The translations under genes were made by a program, and so were the position numbers. Of a stretch of 64,000 nt of DNA, positions 10,641 to 21,665 are shown piece after piece. This DNA is from Petrolisthes cinctipes (lineage: Eukaryota > Arthropoda > Malacostraca > Decapoda > Porcellanidae), in assembly GCA_033782935.1 (NCBI GenBank), contig JAWQEG010003704.1, positions 15,001-79,000 on the forward strand, given 5' to 3'. Under the pieces are notes generated by a model. It was not told the origin of the DNA and did no database searches. It saw nothing but the letters and a program-made list of their open reading frames with translations. Within the stretch, counting starts at the first letter, position 1. Each line of letters begins with the position of its first letter.

Positions 10641-11039
10641 TCTTCTGCTGGTGTGTGTGTGTGTGTGTGTGTTGGGGGGGGGGGAGGAGGGAGGGGGCTG
10701 CTGGGGCTTCTGCTGCTGCTGCTTCTGCTATCCCCTTGATCGGTTTTCAATACTAATTTTGCCCGGTTGAGTCTCCATGAATAAGTCTCCTCAGTACTAT
10801 AGTAATCAAGGGAATTGGAGCAAGCAGCTTTCCTGTGATACGTCTCCTTCTCGTAGTGAAGTAATAGTCAGTCAAGTTTACAGAATGTTGTTTTGGGTCA
10901 GAGAACGAGACGGCTATATACATACATAATATTATCTCCCCTTTGGCTTCCCTCATCCCCTATAGCTCTTCTCATCTATAGGCTACGTATACCCCTTCCT
11001 TCTTTCCTTCCTCTTTCATCTACTTACCACTTCCTTCCT
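10641..11039. other. Unassigned spacer with GT and poly(G) runs
   Basis: A GT run and poly(G) run at about 10651-10683 are followed by unique sequence. No gene seen. Confidence 0.5.
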
Positions 11040-11945
11040 TCCCTCTTCATCTATTTCCCACCCCCCTCTTCATCTGCTTCCCTCCCTCTTCATCTATTTC
11101 CCTCCCTCTTCATCTATTTCCCCCCTCTTCATCTATTTCCCCACTCCATCTATTTCCCCCTCTTCATCTACTTCCCCCTCCTCATTTGTTTCCCCCCTCT
11201 TCATCTATTTCACCCCCTCTTCCTCTATTTCCCCCCTCTTCCTCTATTTCCCCCCTCTTCCTCTATTTCCCCCCTCTTCCTCTATTTCCCCCCTTTTCCT
11301 GTATTTACCCCCTCTTCATCAATATCCCCCCTCTTCGTCTAGTTCTCCCCTCTTCCTCTACATACCCCCCTCTTCATCTACTTCTCCCCTCTTCATCTAC
11401 TTCCCCCCCTCTTCATCTACTTCCCTCCCTCTTCGTCTTTTTCCTTCTCTTCATCAACTTCCCCCCTCTTCATCTACGGTACATCCCCCCTTCCTTACTT
11501 CCCTTATCTACCCACATCCATCCTTCCCTTCATATATCTAACCCCATCGTCCCTTCTCTACTCAAACTGTCCAATCCATCCACTTTTATTCCCCTCATAT
11601 ACCTAACCCCAATCCTCTCTCATTCTATGTTGTCTATACCATCATCCCCTTCCACACTTATTCCCCTGTTGTACCCCCCCAATACCCCCCCCCAATACCC
11701 CTGTTGTACCCCCCCAATACCCCTGTTGTACCCCCCCCCAATACCCCTGTTGTACCCCCCCCCCAATACCCCTGTTGTACCCCCCCCCCCAATACCCCTG
11801 TTGTACCCCCTCAATACCCCTGTTGTACCCCCTCAATACCCCTGTTGTACCCCCCCCATACCCCTGTACCCCCCTAATACCCCTATACCCCCCCAATATC
11901 CCTGTACCCCCCCAATACCCCTGTTGTAACCCCCCCCCCCATACC
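11040..11945. repeat. Two adjoining C-rich minisatellites
   Basis: About 11040-11475 consists of CCCCCCTCTTCATCTATTTC variants with an 18-20-base period. About 11660-11945 consists of CAATACCCCTGTTGTACCCC variants with poly(C) of variable length. Sequence between them is CT-rich. Open frames here are artefacts. Confidence 0.9.
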
Positions 11946-11995
11946 CCGACACCGTTATCCCAAAGAGCCTCATCAATCATGGGTACAAATTCTGG

Positions 11996-12080
11996 ATGTG
12001 TGTGTGGGAAGAGGGAGTGTGGAGGGGGGAGACAAGGTACTAGATGGGGGGAGAGGGAGTGTGGAGGGGGGAGACAAGCC
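11996..12080. repeat. Two-copy direct repeat, GTGTGGAGGGGGGAGACAAG
   Basis: A G-rich segment is present twice about 49 bases apart, each preceded by GAGAGGGA or GAAGAGGGA. Confidence 0.7.
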
Positions 12081-12218
12081 CATTACCTTGGCCCTAACTG
12101 CCGGTAAGTGGTTAATGAATTGATGGTGTAATTGTGTGAGGAGGCTGACCAACCAACCAACCACCATCTGCCTAGCCGTGTGAGTGTGCGCACGTGTGCA
12201 TTTATTTGGGTGTGTGTA

Positions 12219-12294
12219 CAGTCGCGGCACATAGTCCTTGAACAGACTTTCCCTTACACTCTATGCCATGGTCAAAGACTATATGCCGCGACTG
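12219..12294. mobile_element. 76-bp TA-flanked mini-MITE (near-hairpin)
   Basis: Ends CAGTCGCGGCACATAGTC and GACTATATGCCGCGACTG are inverted copies with few mismatches, and TA dinucleotides flank both sides. TIRs of about 23 bases occupy most of the element. TA duplication and CAGT ends fit the Tc1/mariner superfamily. No coding capacity. Confidence 0.75.
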
Positions 12295-12358
12295 TACATA
12301 TGTGAATGTCTACATGTGTCCATCCGTGTTTGTGTGTGTTTGTACGTATATAGGTGTA

Positions 12359-12569
12359 CACCCGAGCTCGTAAATTCACGACCACCTCCCCAAATGTTTC
12401 CGTCATCTGAGCTGGTAACACTGTGTGGGGAAGGTGTCATTGTAGGTGAAAGATTGTATCATGTCCCTCTACTATGTTCCACCTACTCTGATTCCTCCCC
12501 AAATAAATGTTACCAGTTCAAATGGCATAAACATTTGGGGACGTGGTCGCAAATTTACGAGCTCGAGTG
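12359..12569. mobile_element. 211-bp TA-flanked MITE with about 43-bp TIRs
   Basis: The left end CACCCGAGCTCGTAAATTC is mirrored by AATTTACGAGCTCGAGTG on the right, and the inverted match continues through CCCCAAATGTTT. TA lies on each side. Tc1/mariner-type by target site; it sits 64 bases from the preceding MITE. Confidence 0.8.
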
Positions 12570-12574
12570 TACAT

Positions 12575-13340
12575 ACGTGTGTGTACATAGCGTGTACATA
12601 CCCTACCCACGTGTGTGTGTGTGTCTCCCGCGCACGTGTTGGTAATGGGTGTATGGATGGGATAGGGCTGGGAATGAGCTATAGGATAATGGGTGGAGGG
12701 GGTGATGAGTAGATTATATGACAAGGGGAATGAGGGAGTGAGATGACAATTATCCTCTTAACTTGAAAATTGTAGGAGAATTAAACTTTAGTTAATAAAA
12801 AAAAAACACACACATTGGGAGATGGGGTTTTACTTGTTGCATATTCATCTGTCTAGCGTTAGTCCAGATAAACGGGTATATATAGTGGAAGGAGGAGGGG
12901 GACTCAGTTTGGAAGTACACTAATTCCTCCAAGAAACAGATTATTTGTAACAAAATTGAGATCGGCTGTTATTCACTCATGCACACAAACCCAAACATTA
13001 CACAGTTATACAATTACACACACGTAATGGAACACTGTGAGCGTTTATACTCACTCAGTCCAGTGCTCACTCGGCTGAACACCTTCACATACACACGTGC
13101 TCAAACGATCGATATACGCTCACGCACGCATTCACTCACAAGTACAACGCTTGAATAAACACTCATTCATTCATGCACGTGCAGACTCAGCATCGTAACT
13201 CACTCATTCGTAGACCAACAAACTAACAAACTAAAACCATCAAACAAATAAAACAAAGGCGTTCATTGTTATATATTTTCACCCACTCTATATTTATTAT
13301 TATAGCACTTTTTGTTGATATATATAGTACTTTTGTTTTT
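12575..13340. other. Unassigned spacer
   Basis: AT-rich sequence with short CA runs. A TTTGGAAG and CTAATTCCTCC fragment near 12910-12935 resembles one arm of the palindromic MITE family. No gene seen. Confidence 0.45.
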
Positions 13341-13344
13341 TGGA

Positions 13345-13680
13345 CTGGAAGGAAGGGTGGAGGAGGAAAGGGATTGGAAGGGTGGAGGAGGAAAGGATTA
13401 GAAGGGTGGAGGAGGAAAGGGATTGGAAGGGTGGAGGAGAAAAGGGATTGGAAGGGCGGAGGAGGAAAGGGACTGAAAGAAAGGCCGAGGAAAGGATTGG
13501 AAAGAGGGAGAAGGAGAGAAAAGGGAAGGAATGAAAGAGGAAAGAAAGGAACTCGAAGGAGGGAGGAGAAAGAGACTAAAAGAAGGAAGGATAGGATTGG
13601 AAGGGCGAAGGAGGAAAAGATTGGAAAGAGGGAGAAGGAAAGGATTGAAAGGGACTGGAAAGGGGAAGAGAAGGAAGGAA
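13345..13680. repeat. Purine-rich minisatellite, about 25-bp unit, decaying to GGAAGGA-type tract
   Basis: GAAGGGTGGAGGAGGAAAGG units recur at about 25-base spacing to 13480, then degrade into irregular GGAAAG sequence. Confidence 0.85.
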
Positions 13681-13914
13681 GGAAATGGGTTAATTTAGAA
13701 GGAAGAAGGGCAGCTAGAGGAATGGGTCTATATAGAAGAAAGGGTTGGAGGGATGAGAGGCACATTAAGACATGGTGATAAAGGTGTAATAAAGTGATAA
13801 TGGCGCCCCCTGGTGAGTGGGTCGGGATCATAACTCGAGGAACCCAGCCACCACCACCACCACCACCAGGACACTATACCAGGGAGGCCAAGGGGTAATA
13901 TATCTTGTACTCAC

Positions 13915-13972
<58 letters not shown>

Positions 13973-14150
13973 GAGGGTTGTGCAAAAAATTGAATCTTTA
14001 TTTTTTGTTCTTTTTTGTATATTATATTTTCTAGGGTTGTGCAAAAAAAATTAGTCTTTATTTTTTGTTATTTTTTGGATATTATATTTTTAAGGGTTGT
14101 GCAAAATGTAAATCAGTTGTTTATTATTTATTTTAAGGGTTGTACACAAA
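13915..14150. repeat. (CT)n array followed by three 60-bp repeats
   Basis: A CT array of about 54 bases is followed by three copies of an AT-rich unit starting AGGGTTGTGCAAAA and ending in ATATTATATTTT. Confidence 0.9.
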
Positions 14151-14308
14151 ATAAATACCGGTAAATAAATATATTAATAAATAAAAACAAAGCTAACCTC
14201 AACCATCGATATAGAAATAACTTTTGGATTACTCTTAAATATAATGATAAATATTTAAGCCGGAGCTACGAGTACAGTGTCAGCGACGAAGAGTGTATTT
14301 GTCAGTGT

Positions 14309-14457
14309 AACTTAAAAGGGGGAAGTTTTGTGTTGGTAAATCTGGAACAACTGAATCCTCCAAACTATTCCAAGCAACAACCGAACACCATTATTTTTGC
14401 TCTTCTGGTCCTGTTTCCTAGCATATATACTTTGGAGGAATCAAGGCACTCCAATGT
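14309..14457. mobile_element. Palindromic MITE family, subfamily with CACCATTAT centre
   Basis: Begins next to TTAA with AGGGGGAAGTTTTG and TTGGTAAATCTGGAACAAC, followed by GAATCCTCCAAACTATTCC. The right arm has ACTTTGGAGGAATC and CACTCCAATG. Its right end abuts the next MITE. Confidence 0.55.
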
Positions 14458-14458
14458 A

Positions 14459-14671
14459 CAGTTGGACACAGGAATTCGTGGTACAGCCCAAGTGAAAGAT
14501 GGTCAATTTTTCCCAATATCAAGTTCCTCAGTGCCAAATAGGAGACACCAGGGGCAGAAGCCAGTATTGAGGATGGTAATAAAAAGCAAGTACCTGATAA
14601 TAGACACTGGTTACTCAAATGGGACAAGTATCTTTCACCTAGGCTTTACCACCAATTCCTGTGTCCAACTG
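14459..14671. mobile_element. 213-bp TA-flanked MITE
   Basis: TIRs begin CAGTTGGACACAGGAATT on the left and are mirrored by AATTCCTGTGTCCAACTG on the right. The inverted similarity continues inward through GTGAAAGAT, giving TIRs of nearly 50 bases. TA flanks both ends. Tc1/mariner-type by target site. Confidence 0.8.
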
Positions 14672-14926
14672 TACCAAAAAAGAATTACCCCCTTAATGTC
14701 TCCCAGTGTGTTGCTGTCTATATACGTCACACTCAGCTGAACACGGAGAAAAAAAAAAAAACTTATAGGTCTGTCTGAGTATACTTTCGACGATCCCCAA
14801 ATGGTTGGCTTAATTAAACGAGTGAATGAACGAGAGAACGAGTGAAAAAAAGAAAAGAAAATATATACGATGCCAGACAATTGGGCCATATATGTATACT
14901 GTATAATATAGTTGCCAAAAATTATG

Positions 14927-15040
<114 letters not shown>

Positions 15041-15309
15041 GCAGGATTGAAAAAATATATATAAGCCAATGATGCTGCTCAGGAAAACGGAGGTATAGGT
15101 GATGTGAAAAGAAATGGTATATATTGTATGGAAAGAAAATGGTATTGTTATGTATGTAACTTTAACAGTGAGAGCCATGCAGCAGTTGTCTCTCGAGGTG
15201 GCTTGGTTGGTTGGTTGGCTGGCAATTACCTGTTCATTAACACCGGTGGAATCGTTAAATTGGTCTCGGTGTGGCCCATGTCTCAATTGTATACGGTGTG
15301 AGGGGACGA

Positions 15310-15545
15310 GGAGGAGGAGGGCAGAGGTTGTGGGTAGTGGTAGTGGGAAGGGGGGCAGGTTGTAGGGAGGTGGGCAGAGGTTGTGGGTAGTGGGGAGAGG
15401 GGCAGGTTGTAGGGAGGTGGGCTGAGGGTGTGGGTTGTGGGGAGGGGACATAGGATGTGGGTAGTGGATGAGGGTAGTGTGTGGGGCAAAGGGTGTGGGT
15501 AGTGGATGAGGGTAGGGTGTGGGGCAGAGGGTGAGGATAGTGTGT
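15310..15545. repeat. G-rich minisatellite, GTGGGTAGTGG type
   Basis: Irregular repeats of GGGCAGGTTGTAGGGAGGTG, then GTGGGTAGTGGATGAGGGTA, with a loose 35-45-base spacing. Confidence 0.8.
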
Positions 15546-15944
15546 GTGAGTTAGATGGTGGAGTAGAATGCGTGGTGGTTCTTACGGTGTTGAGGGCTGG
15601 TTATAGTGTGATTGGTTGTGAGAGTGGCTGTTGTATTATTAGTTAATTAGTGAATCGTGAAATCCAATAGTATACCAAATCCTCTATATATACAGTACAA
15701 TAAGAGTCGCTAAATCAAATAATCTCCACTGGGATTTTATGGTCGCATTTCTAAATAGACCCAAAGGCCAATATTGTTGTTGCCCAAAGTGTCAGTACCA
15801 TCGGTCGTTTACTTTTACACACCCGATAATTACCCTTGACAAATGACTACAAATACCACCACCACCACACACCCACACACCCAATCACGGTTATGCCACC
15901 CAATGATAATGATGTTGTGGGTGTTTTAAGGGAAAAAAACTCTT

Positions 15945-16015
15945 GACAGTAAATTGGAGGACTACGAATTCCTCCAAACTATATGTCACGAAGCAGATCC
16001 CTATATTTAGTAACA
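15945..16015. mobile_element. Half copy of the palindromic MITE family
   Basis: Only one arm is present: AAATTGGAGGACTACG, AATTCCTCCAAACTATATG and CACGAAGCAGATCCC. The second arm is absent. Confidence 0.5.
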
Positions 16016-16166
16016 CACTTATAAGGTATAGGTGGTGAATGAGTGAGAAAAGACTATAGGTAATTATTGGATCTAACACCTATCGATTTCGTAAAGGTCA
16101 TTAATTAAGGTGATGTAATTATAGAGATAGAGTGTGTTTATGGAGATGCATGCGGATTATAGTGTA

Positions 16167-16344
16167 CAGTCACGAGCCATAATAAATATCCTGGTGTTAT
16201 TGAAGCATCGAATCATCACCTGACATACCAGTGAACCAGTTTTAACGATGATGTTGCCTCAAGTCTGCTGGAGTTCGTTTAATACTATAGCTCCATCTGG
16301 TTATTCAAAGCACACCTGGATATACTTATTACGTCTCGTTACTG
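16167..16344. mobile_element. 178-bp TA-flanked MITE
   Basis: Left end CAGTCACGAGCCATAATAAA is matched in inverted orientation by TTATTACGTCTCGTTACTG, with TA on each side. A related end (GTGGCTCGATCGTGACTGTA) stands alone near 30166-30186. Confidence 0.7.
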
Positions 16345-16346
16345 TA

Positions 16347-17035
16347 CGTGTGTGTGTTGTGACGTCTGTGTTAGTGTTGTGACGTCTGTGTTAGTGTTGT
16401 GACGTCTGTGTTAGTGTTGTGACGTCTGTGTTAGTGTTGTGACGTCTGTGTTAGTGTTGTGACGTCTGTGTGAGTGTTGTGACGTCTGTGTTAGTGTTGT
16501 GACGTCTGTGTTAGTGTTGTGACGTCTGTGTTAGTGTTGTGACGTCTGTGCATGAGCGTTGTGACGTCTGTGCATGAGTTGTGTGACGTCTGTGCATGAG
16601 TTGTGTGACGTCTGTGCATGAGTGTTGTGACGTCTGTTGCATGAGTGTTGTGACGTCTGCGCATGAGTGTTGTGACGTCTGTGCATGAGTGTTGTGACGT
16701 CTGTTGCATGAGTGTTGTGACGTCTGTGCATGAGTGTTGTGACGTCTGTTGCATGAGTGTTGTGACGTCTGTGCATGAGTGTTGTGACGTCTGTGTATGA
16801 GTGTTTTGACGTCTGTGCATGAGTGTTGTGACGTCTGTGTATGAGTGTTTTGACGTCTGTGCATGAGTGTTGTGACGTCTGTGCATGAGTGTTGTGACGT
16901 TTGTGCTTGAGTGTTGTGACGTCTGTGTTAGTGTTGTGACGTCTGTGAGTTGTGTGACGTCTGTGAGTGTTGTGACGTCTGTGTGTTGTGACGTCTGTGC
17001 ATGAGTGTTGTGACGTCTGTGCATGAGTGTTGTGA
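16347..17035. repeat. Minisatellite of 20- and 22-bp units, each with a TGACGTC core
   Basis: The first nine or so copies are 20 bases (GTTGTGACGTCTGTGTTAGT). Later copies are 22 bases (GTTGTGACGTCTGTGCATGA plus GT), with 21- and 23-base variants. TGACGTC, most of a CRE/ATF site, is kept in nearly every one of roughly 30 copies. The minus-strand His/Thr-rich frames are artefacts. Confidence 0.92.
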
Positions 17036-17039
17036 CAGA

Positions 17040-17142
17040 CAGACTAGATAGACCATGGAGGCGTGTATACCTCGTCAGTTGTGGTGGTGGTGAAAATTAC
17101 AGTGAAATCATCCTTGTGCTTCATTCTGTTATGTTTTCGTGA

Positions 17143-17177
<35 letters not shown>

Positions 17178-17480
17178 GGTTGTACTCATTAGATTGTCAT
17201 GGGTCCTCGTCAGTCGTGGTGGTGGTGGTGGTGAAAATTACAGTAAAATCAGATTCATTTATATGGTGTGGTGTCCCAGAGGCTTTACCACAATTCAGAT
17301 GAACGAGAAGGATTGCAGTACCAAAGATATACAATACTCTGGTGGTGCTCTGCAATTATTATCCGAAGCTATCAGTTAGTTTGTCCATTATGAGTTTTAG
17401 CTACTACACTTGTAATAAATAAAAAAACAACAACAGCAACAGAGGGAAGATTTTGAGGCGTCAGGAATTTTTTAAATCTT
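17040..17480. other. Spacer with GT runs and a duplicated segment
   Basis: A segment containing CGTCAGTTGTGGTGGTGGTG and GAAAATTACAGTGAAATCA occurs near 17071 and again near 17208 with small changes; a GT array lies between. No gene seen. Confidence 0.5.
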
Positions 17481-17509
17481 TGTGTGGATTAGACAAGAGA
17501 ATGGGTATT

Positions 17510-18435
17510 TGATTAACTGGTGTGGGTATTTGATTAACTGGTGTGGGTATTTGAATGGTGTGGGTATTGAATGGTGTGGGTATCTGATTAACTGGTATGG
17601 GTATTTGAATGGTGTGGGTATTTGATTGACTGGTGTGGGTATTTGATTGACTGGTGTGGGTATTTGATTGAATGGTGTGGGTATTTGATTAACTGGTGTG
17701 GGTATTTGATTAACTGGTGTGGGTATCTGATTAACTGGTGTGGGTATTTGATTGAATGGTGTGGGTATTTGATTAACTGGTGTGGGTATTTGATTGAATG
17801 GTGTGGGTATTTGATTAACTGGTGTGGGTATTTGATTGAATGGTGTGGGTATTTGATTAACTGGTGTGGGTATTTGATTGAATGGTGGGGGTATTTGATT
17901 AACTGGTGTGGGTATTTGATTAACTGGTGTGGGTATTTGATTGAATGGTGTGGGTATTTGATTAACTGGTGTGGGGGTTTGAATAACTGGTGTGGGTATT
18001 TGAATGGTGTGGGTATTTGATTAACTGGTGTGGGTATTTGATTGACTGGTGTGGGTATTTGATTGACTGGTGTGGGTATTTGATTGACTGGTGTGGGTAT
18101 TTGATTGAATGGTGTGGGTATTTGATTGAATGGTGTGGGTATTTGATTGAATGGTGTGGGTATTTGATTGAATGGTGTGGGTATTTGATTGAATGGTGTG
18201 GGTATTTGATTAACTGGTGTGGGTATCTGATTAACTGGTGTGGGTATTTGATTAACTGGTGTGGGTATTTGATTGAATGGTGTGGGTATTTGATTAACTG
18301 GTGTGGGTATTTGATTGAATGGTGTGGGTATTTGATTAACTGGTGTGGGTATTTGATTAACTGGTGTGGGTATTTGATTAACTGGTGTGGGTATTTGATT
18401 AACTGGTGTGGGTATTTGATTAACTGGTGTGGGTA
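17510..18435. repeat. 21-bp satellite, about 43 copies
   Basis: Units read TGGTGTGGGTATTTGATT followed by AAC, GAA or GAC. The order of these three variants is not random: a block reading AAC,AAC,AAC,GAA,AAC,GAA,AAC appears in both halves, suggesting internal segmental duplication. The period is a multiple of 3, so open frames encoding CGYLINW or NQIPTPV repeats run through several frames on both strands. I do not call these genes. Confidence 0.95.
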
Positions 18436-18581
18436 TTTTGATTGACTTTTTGTGCATATTCGATTAGCTGGTGTCCTTCTCCCCCCCCCCCTCCGTTGAT
18501 GGTGTGGGTGAGGAGGGGGGGAGGGTTGGGGAGCAATGTAGGCTTCCTTACCCAGCCATCTGTTCTACTTCTCTTCCTTCC

Positions 18582-18582
<1 letters not shown>

Positions 18583-18632
<50 letters not shown>

Positions 18633-18912
18633 CTTCCTTCCCCTTCCTTCCCTTTCCTTCCTTCCCTTTCCTTCCTTCCCCTTCCTTCCTTCCCCTTCCT
18701 TCCTTCCCCTCCCTTCCTTCCCCTTCTTTCCTTCCTTCCCCTTCCTTCCTTCCTTCCCCTCCCTTCCTTCCCCTTCCTTCCTTCCTTCCCCTTCCTTCCT
18801 TCCTTCCTTCCCCTCCCTTCCTTCCTTCCTTCCCCTCCCTTCCTTCCTTCCTTCCCCTCCCTTCCTTCCTTCCCACCCTTCCTTCCTCTCTCTCTGCATA
18901 TAATATTTTACA

Positions 18913-18979
<67 letters not shown>

Positions 18980-18985
18980 TATCAA
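18583..18985. repeat. Compound array: (CT)n, CCTTCCTTCC tract, (TA)n
   Basis: CT repeats (about 18583-18631) pass into TTCC/CCCTTCC repeats (to about 18895), then after a short spacer into TA repeats (about 18914-18985). Confidence 0.95.
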
Positions 18986-19049
18986 TTATTTATAGATGTT
19001 GCCTTTATCTTTGTTCCCTCCTTTCCTCAGTTGTGTCTTGGTGGAGGAG

Positions 19050-19400
19050 GGGGAAGTATGAAAGGAGAAAGAAGTTTGAGCAGTATGAGTAGAAGAAGAG
19101 GAGGGTGAGTATAAAGGAAAAGGGAAGAGAGGAAGTTTGAGTAGTATGAGGAAAGGAGGAGAAGGTTTGAGTATTAGTATGCGTATAGAGGAGGAGGAGG
19201 GTAAGTATGAAGGATGGAAGGAGGAGGAAGATTGAGCAGTATGAGTAGAAGAAGAGGAGGGTGAGTATGAAAGATGAAAGGAGGAGAGGAAGTTTGAGTA
19301 GTATGAGGAAAGGAGGAGAAGGTTTGAGTATTAGTATGCGTATAGGGGAGGAGGGTAAGTATGAAGGAGGGGGAGGTTTGAGAAGTATGAGGAAGGGAGA
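19050..19400. repeat. Purine-rich direct repeat, about 150-bp unit
   Basis: A block with GAGGAAGTTTGAGTAGTATG and GTATTAGTATGCGTATAG appears near 19130-19190 and again near 19281-19345, about 150 bases apart. Confidence 0.75.
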
Positions 19401-19706
19401 AAGAGGGGAGGAGCTTGCCTGACACCGGCATATAAGCTACCGGGCTCAACAGCAGAGAAATAACTGACCCTTCTGACTTCTCCAAACATTCCTTACAAAT
19501 TTTGGCGTGTGGTTGCGTGCGTGTGTGTGTGTGCGTGTGTTTGTGATAGAGAAGGTTGTATGTATGTATGCATGTGTGTGTGTTTAAGAAGAGGTTCTTT
19601 GTGCGTGTGCGTGTTCCAGAGCTTGTGTGTGTGTGTGTGTGTGTTGGGGGGAGGGGGGTATAGTGTGTTATTGTGTGCTGGGGAAATCATGTAAATCGTG
19701 TGTTTA

Positions 19707-19708
<2 letters not shown>

Positions 19709-19801
<93 letters not shown>

Positions 19802-19847
19802 ACACACGAACACGAACGGGCTGGAACAAGAGTGAAAGAAGGGTTAT

Positions 19848-19887
<40 letters not shown>

Positions 19888-19918
19888 ACGGGCTGGAACA
19901 AGAGTGAAAGAAGAAGGG

Positions 19919-19952
<34 letters not shown>

Positions 19953-19976
19953 ACGGGCTGGAACAAGAGTGAAAGA

Positions 19977-20018
<42 letters not shown>

Positions 20019-20135
20019 ACACGAACGGGCTGGAACAAGAGTGAAAGAAGGGACACACACACACACACACGAACGGGCTGGAACAAGAGTGAAAGAAGAA
20101 GGGTTACACACACACACACACACACACACACATAA
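19709..20135. repeat. Compound minisatellite: (CA)n alternating with a GAACGGGCTGGAACAAGAG unit
   Basis: Five copies of a unique module, GAACGGGCTGGAACAAGAG then TGAAAGAAG with optional AAG, are separated by CA arrays of different lengths. The first CA array is the longest, about 100 bases. Confidence 0.92.
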
Positions 20136-20613
20136 ATACATCTTTCCCCTTCCGTGCCGAAGGTCATTGAAGGAGTGCGTTTATTGCAGCGTTTATAGGT
20201 TGCTCCACGGACACATTTATCCTCAAGGGGGGCTGGGGGCGTCTGGGGGTCGTGGGGAGGGGAAAGGGTTTGTGGGCTAAGCTTTATTATAGATTGATAG
20301 CATGTGATTGTTTTTTTTTATTTATTTATTTATTTATTTATTTATTGTTTTTATTTTTTTTATCCTTTCTTGCTTTCTTACTCTGTGTATGTGTATGTGT
20401 GTATGTGTTAGTACTGGATGCACATGTGGCGACCCTAAATCTCATCCCTACTTATGTATGTTGTAAAAGTGGTTGTCAGAAGGTAGTCGTTTAATATGGA
20501 CAAAGTGGAGTCTATATGTATCCCTCGAAATTGGAGTCTATGTATCCCTCGAAATCATGCCACAAAACAGATCCTCTTACACGTATATGCTGAGGAAGAC
20601 TGTTTTATTGTAT
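20136..20613. other. Spacer with TTTA run and MITE remnants
   Basis: A TTTA array lies near 20320-20346. Two copies of GGAGTCTATGTATCCCTCGA-like sequence near 20507-20557 precede a MITE-like ATGCCACAAAACAGATCC. Confidence 0.5.
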
Positions 20614-20852
20614 AGTTTGGAGGAATCAGTAGCACTCCAGCTCAGTTTGGAGGAATCAGTAGCACTCCAGATCAGTTTGGAGGAATCAGTAACACTCCAG
20701 ATCAGTTTGGAGGAATCAGTAACACTCCAGATCAGTTTGGAGGAATCAGTAATACTCCAGATCAGTTTGGAGGAATCAGTAACACTCCAGATCAGTTTGG
20801 AGGAATCAGTAACACTCCAGATCAGTTTGGAGGAATCAGTAACACTCCAGCT
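20614..20852. repeat. 30-bp tandem array built from a MITE arm, eight copies
   Basis: The unit AGTTTGGAGGAATCAGTA followed by ACACTCCAGATC is the inner arm of the palindromic MITE family. Copies are nearly identical, so the expansion is recent. There are no spacers, so it is not a CRISPR array. Confidence 0.9.
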
Positions 20853-21150
20853 TGCCCCCAGAAATAAAATTAATCCTCTTATTAAATGGCGTAACAGACC
20901 CTTTTTGTGAGGCATTTGGTATCACAGTAGGAACCCTTGACACGTGTGATAATTGTGTAAGGAGCCTTTGTATGTTCAGTTCACAATGCTTATTAGACCC
21001 TGTTTTTTTTGTTTTTTTGTCCATGCATTGTTCTGGACAGCTAGGACAATTTTGGAAAACATTTATTGAGAAACAAACATTCGCTCTTGTAATATAGTCG
21101 TAATATAGTCTTCGTTTAAACATTTCTGCTTTACTAAGGAGGGTGTAAAA

Positions 21151-21151
21151 C

Positions 21152-21206
<55 letters not shown>
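21151..21206. repeat. (CA)n microsatellite
   Basis: About 28 CA units. Confidence 0.95.
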
Positions 21207-21210
<4 letters not shown>

Positions 21211-21384
21211 TATCGACATTTACCATAACATACAAGCCCCTTACCCTATTCATCCCAATTGTCTAATAGCACACAAGCAGGTTGGCAACATTGTGGAGTA
21301 TTCATGTGATTGCATTTGGTGAGGATGATAGTGATGTGGGGCAACAGACGGTAAGGAGGTGCTTACATCATATTATACATTCGG

Positions 21385-21665
21385 TTCGGGTGGATGTGTG
21401 TAGCGGTGGGTGGGTGGATGTGTGTAGCGGTGGGTGGGTGGGTGGGTTGTGGTGAGGTGTTGGGTGTTGGTGTATTGTGTGTGCATGTGGTTTGCAATGG
21501 GTTGTAAGTGGTGTGGGTTGTGGAATGTTGTTGTGTGTGGTGTGGTGTGGGTTGTATAAGTGTTGTGGGATATTTATACTTTGATGTGTGTGGTGTGGCG
21601 TGGGTTGTAAGTGTTGTGTGTGGTGTGGGTTGTAGAATGTTGTGTTTTGTGTATTGTGAGTTGTA
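21385..21665. repeat. GTGGGTGG / GTTGTGTGTGGTGTG low-complexity tract
   Basis: GT-rich repeats including GGATGTGTGTAGCGGTGGGT twice, then irregular GTGTGGTGTGGGTTGTA units. Confidence 0.85.

Noticed and set aside
15230..15281. Possible minus-strand exon (HGPHRDQFNDSTG)
   Set aside because: Good-looking donor and pyrimidine-rich acceptor, but only 52 bases, no recognisable motif and no partner exon in phase.
16491..17024. His/Thr-rich minus-strand ORFs
   Set aside because: Shadow of the 20/22-bp minisatellite; frames change with each unit-length change.
17588..18457. Long ORFs on both strands with CGYLINW or NQIPTPV repeats
   Set aside because: Produced by a 21-bp satellite whose period is a multiple of 3, open in several frames at once.
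19627..20280. Thr/His- and Cys/Val-rich ORFs
   Set aside because: CA/GT microsatellite translation.
20614..20852. Regular 30-bp repeats resembling a CRISPR array
   Set aside because: Units are head-to-tail with no spacers, in a eukaryotic context.
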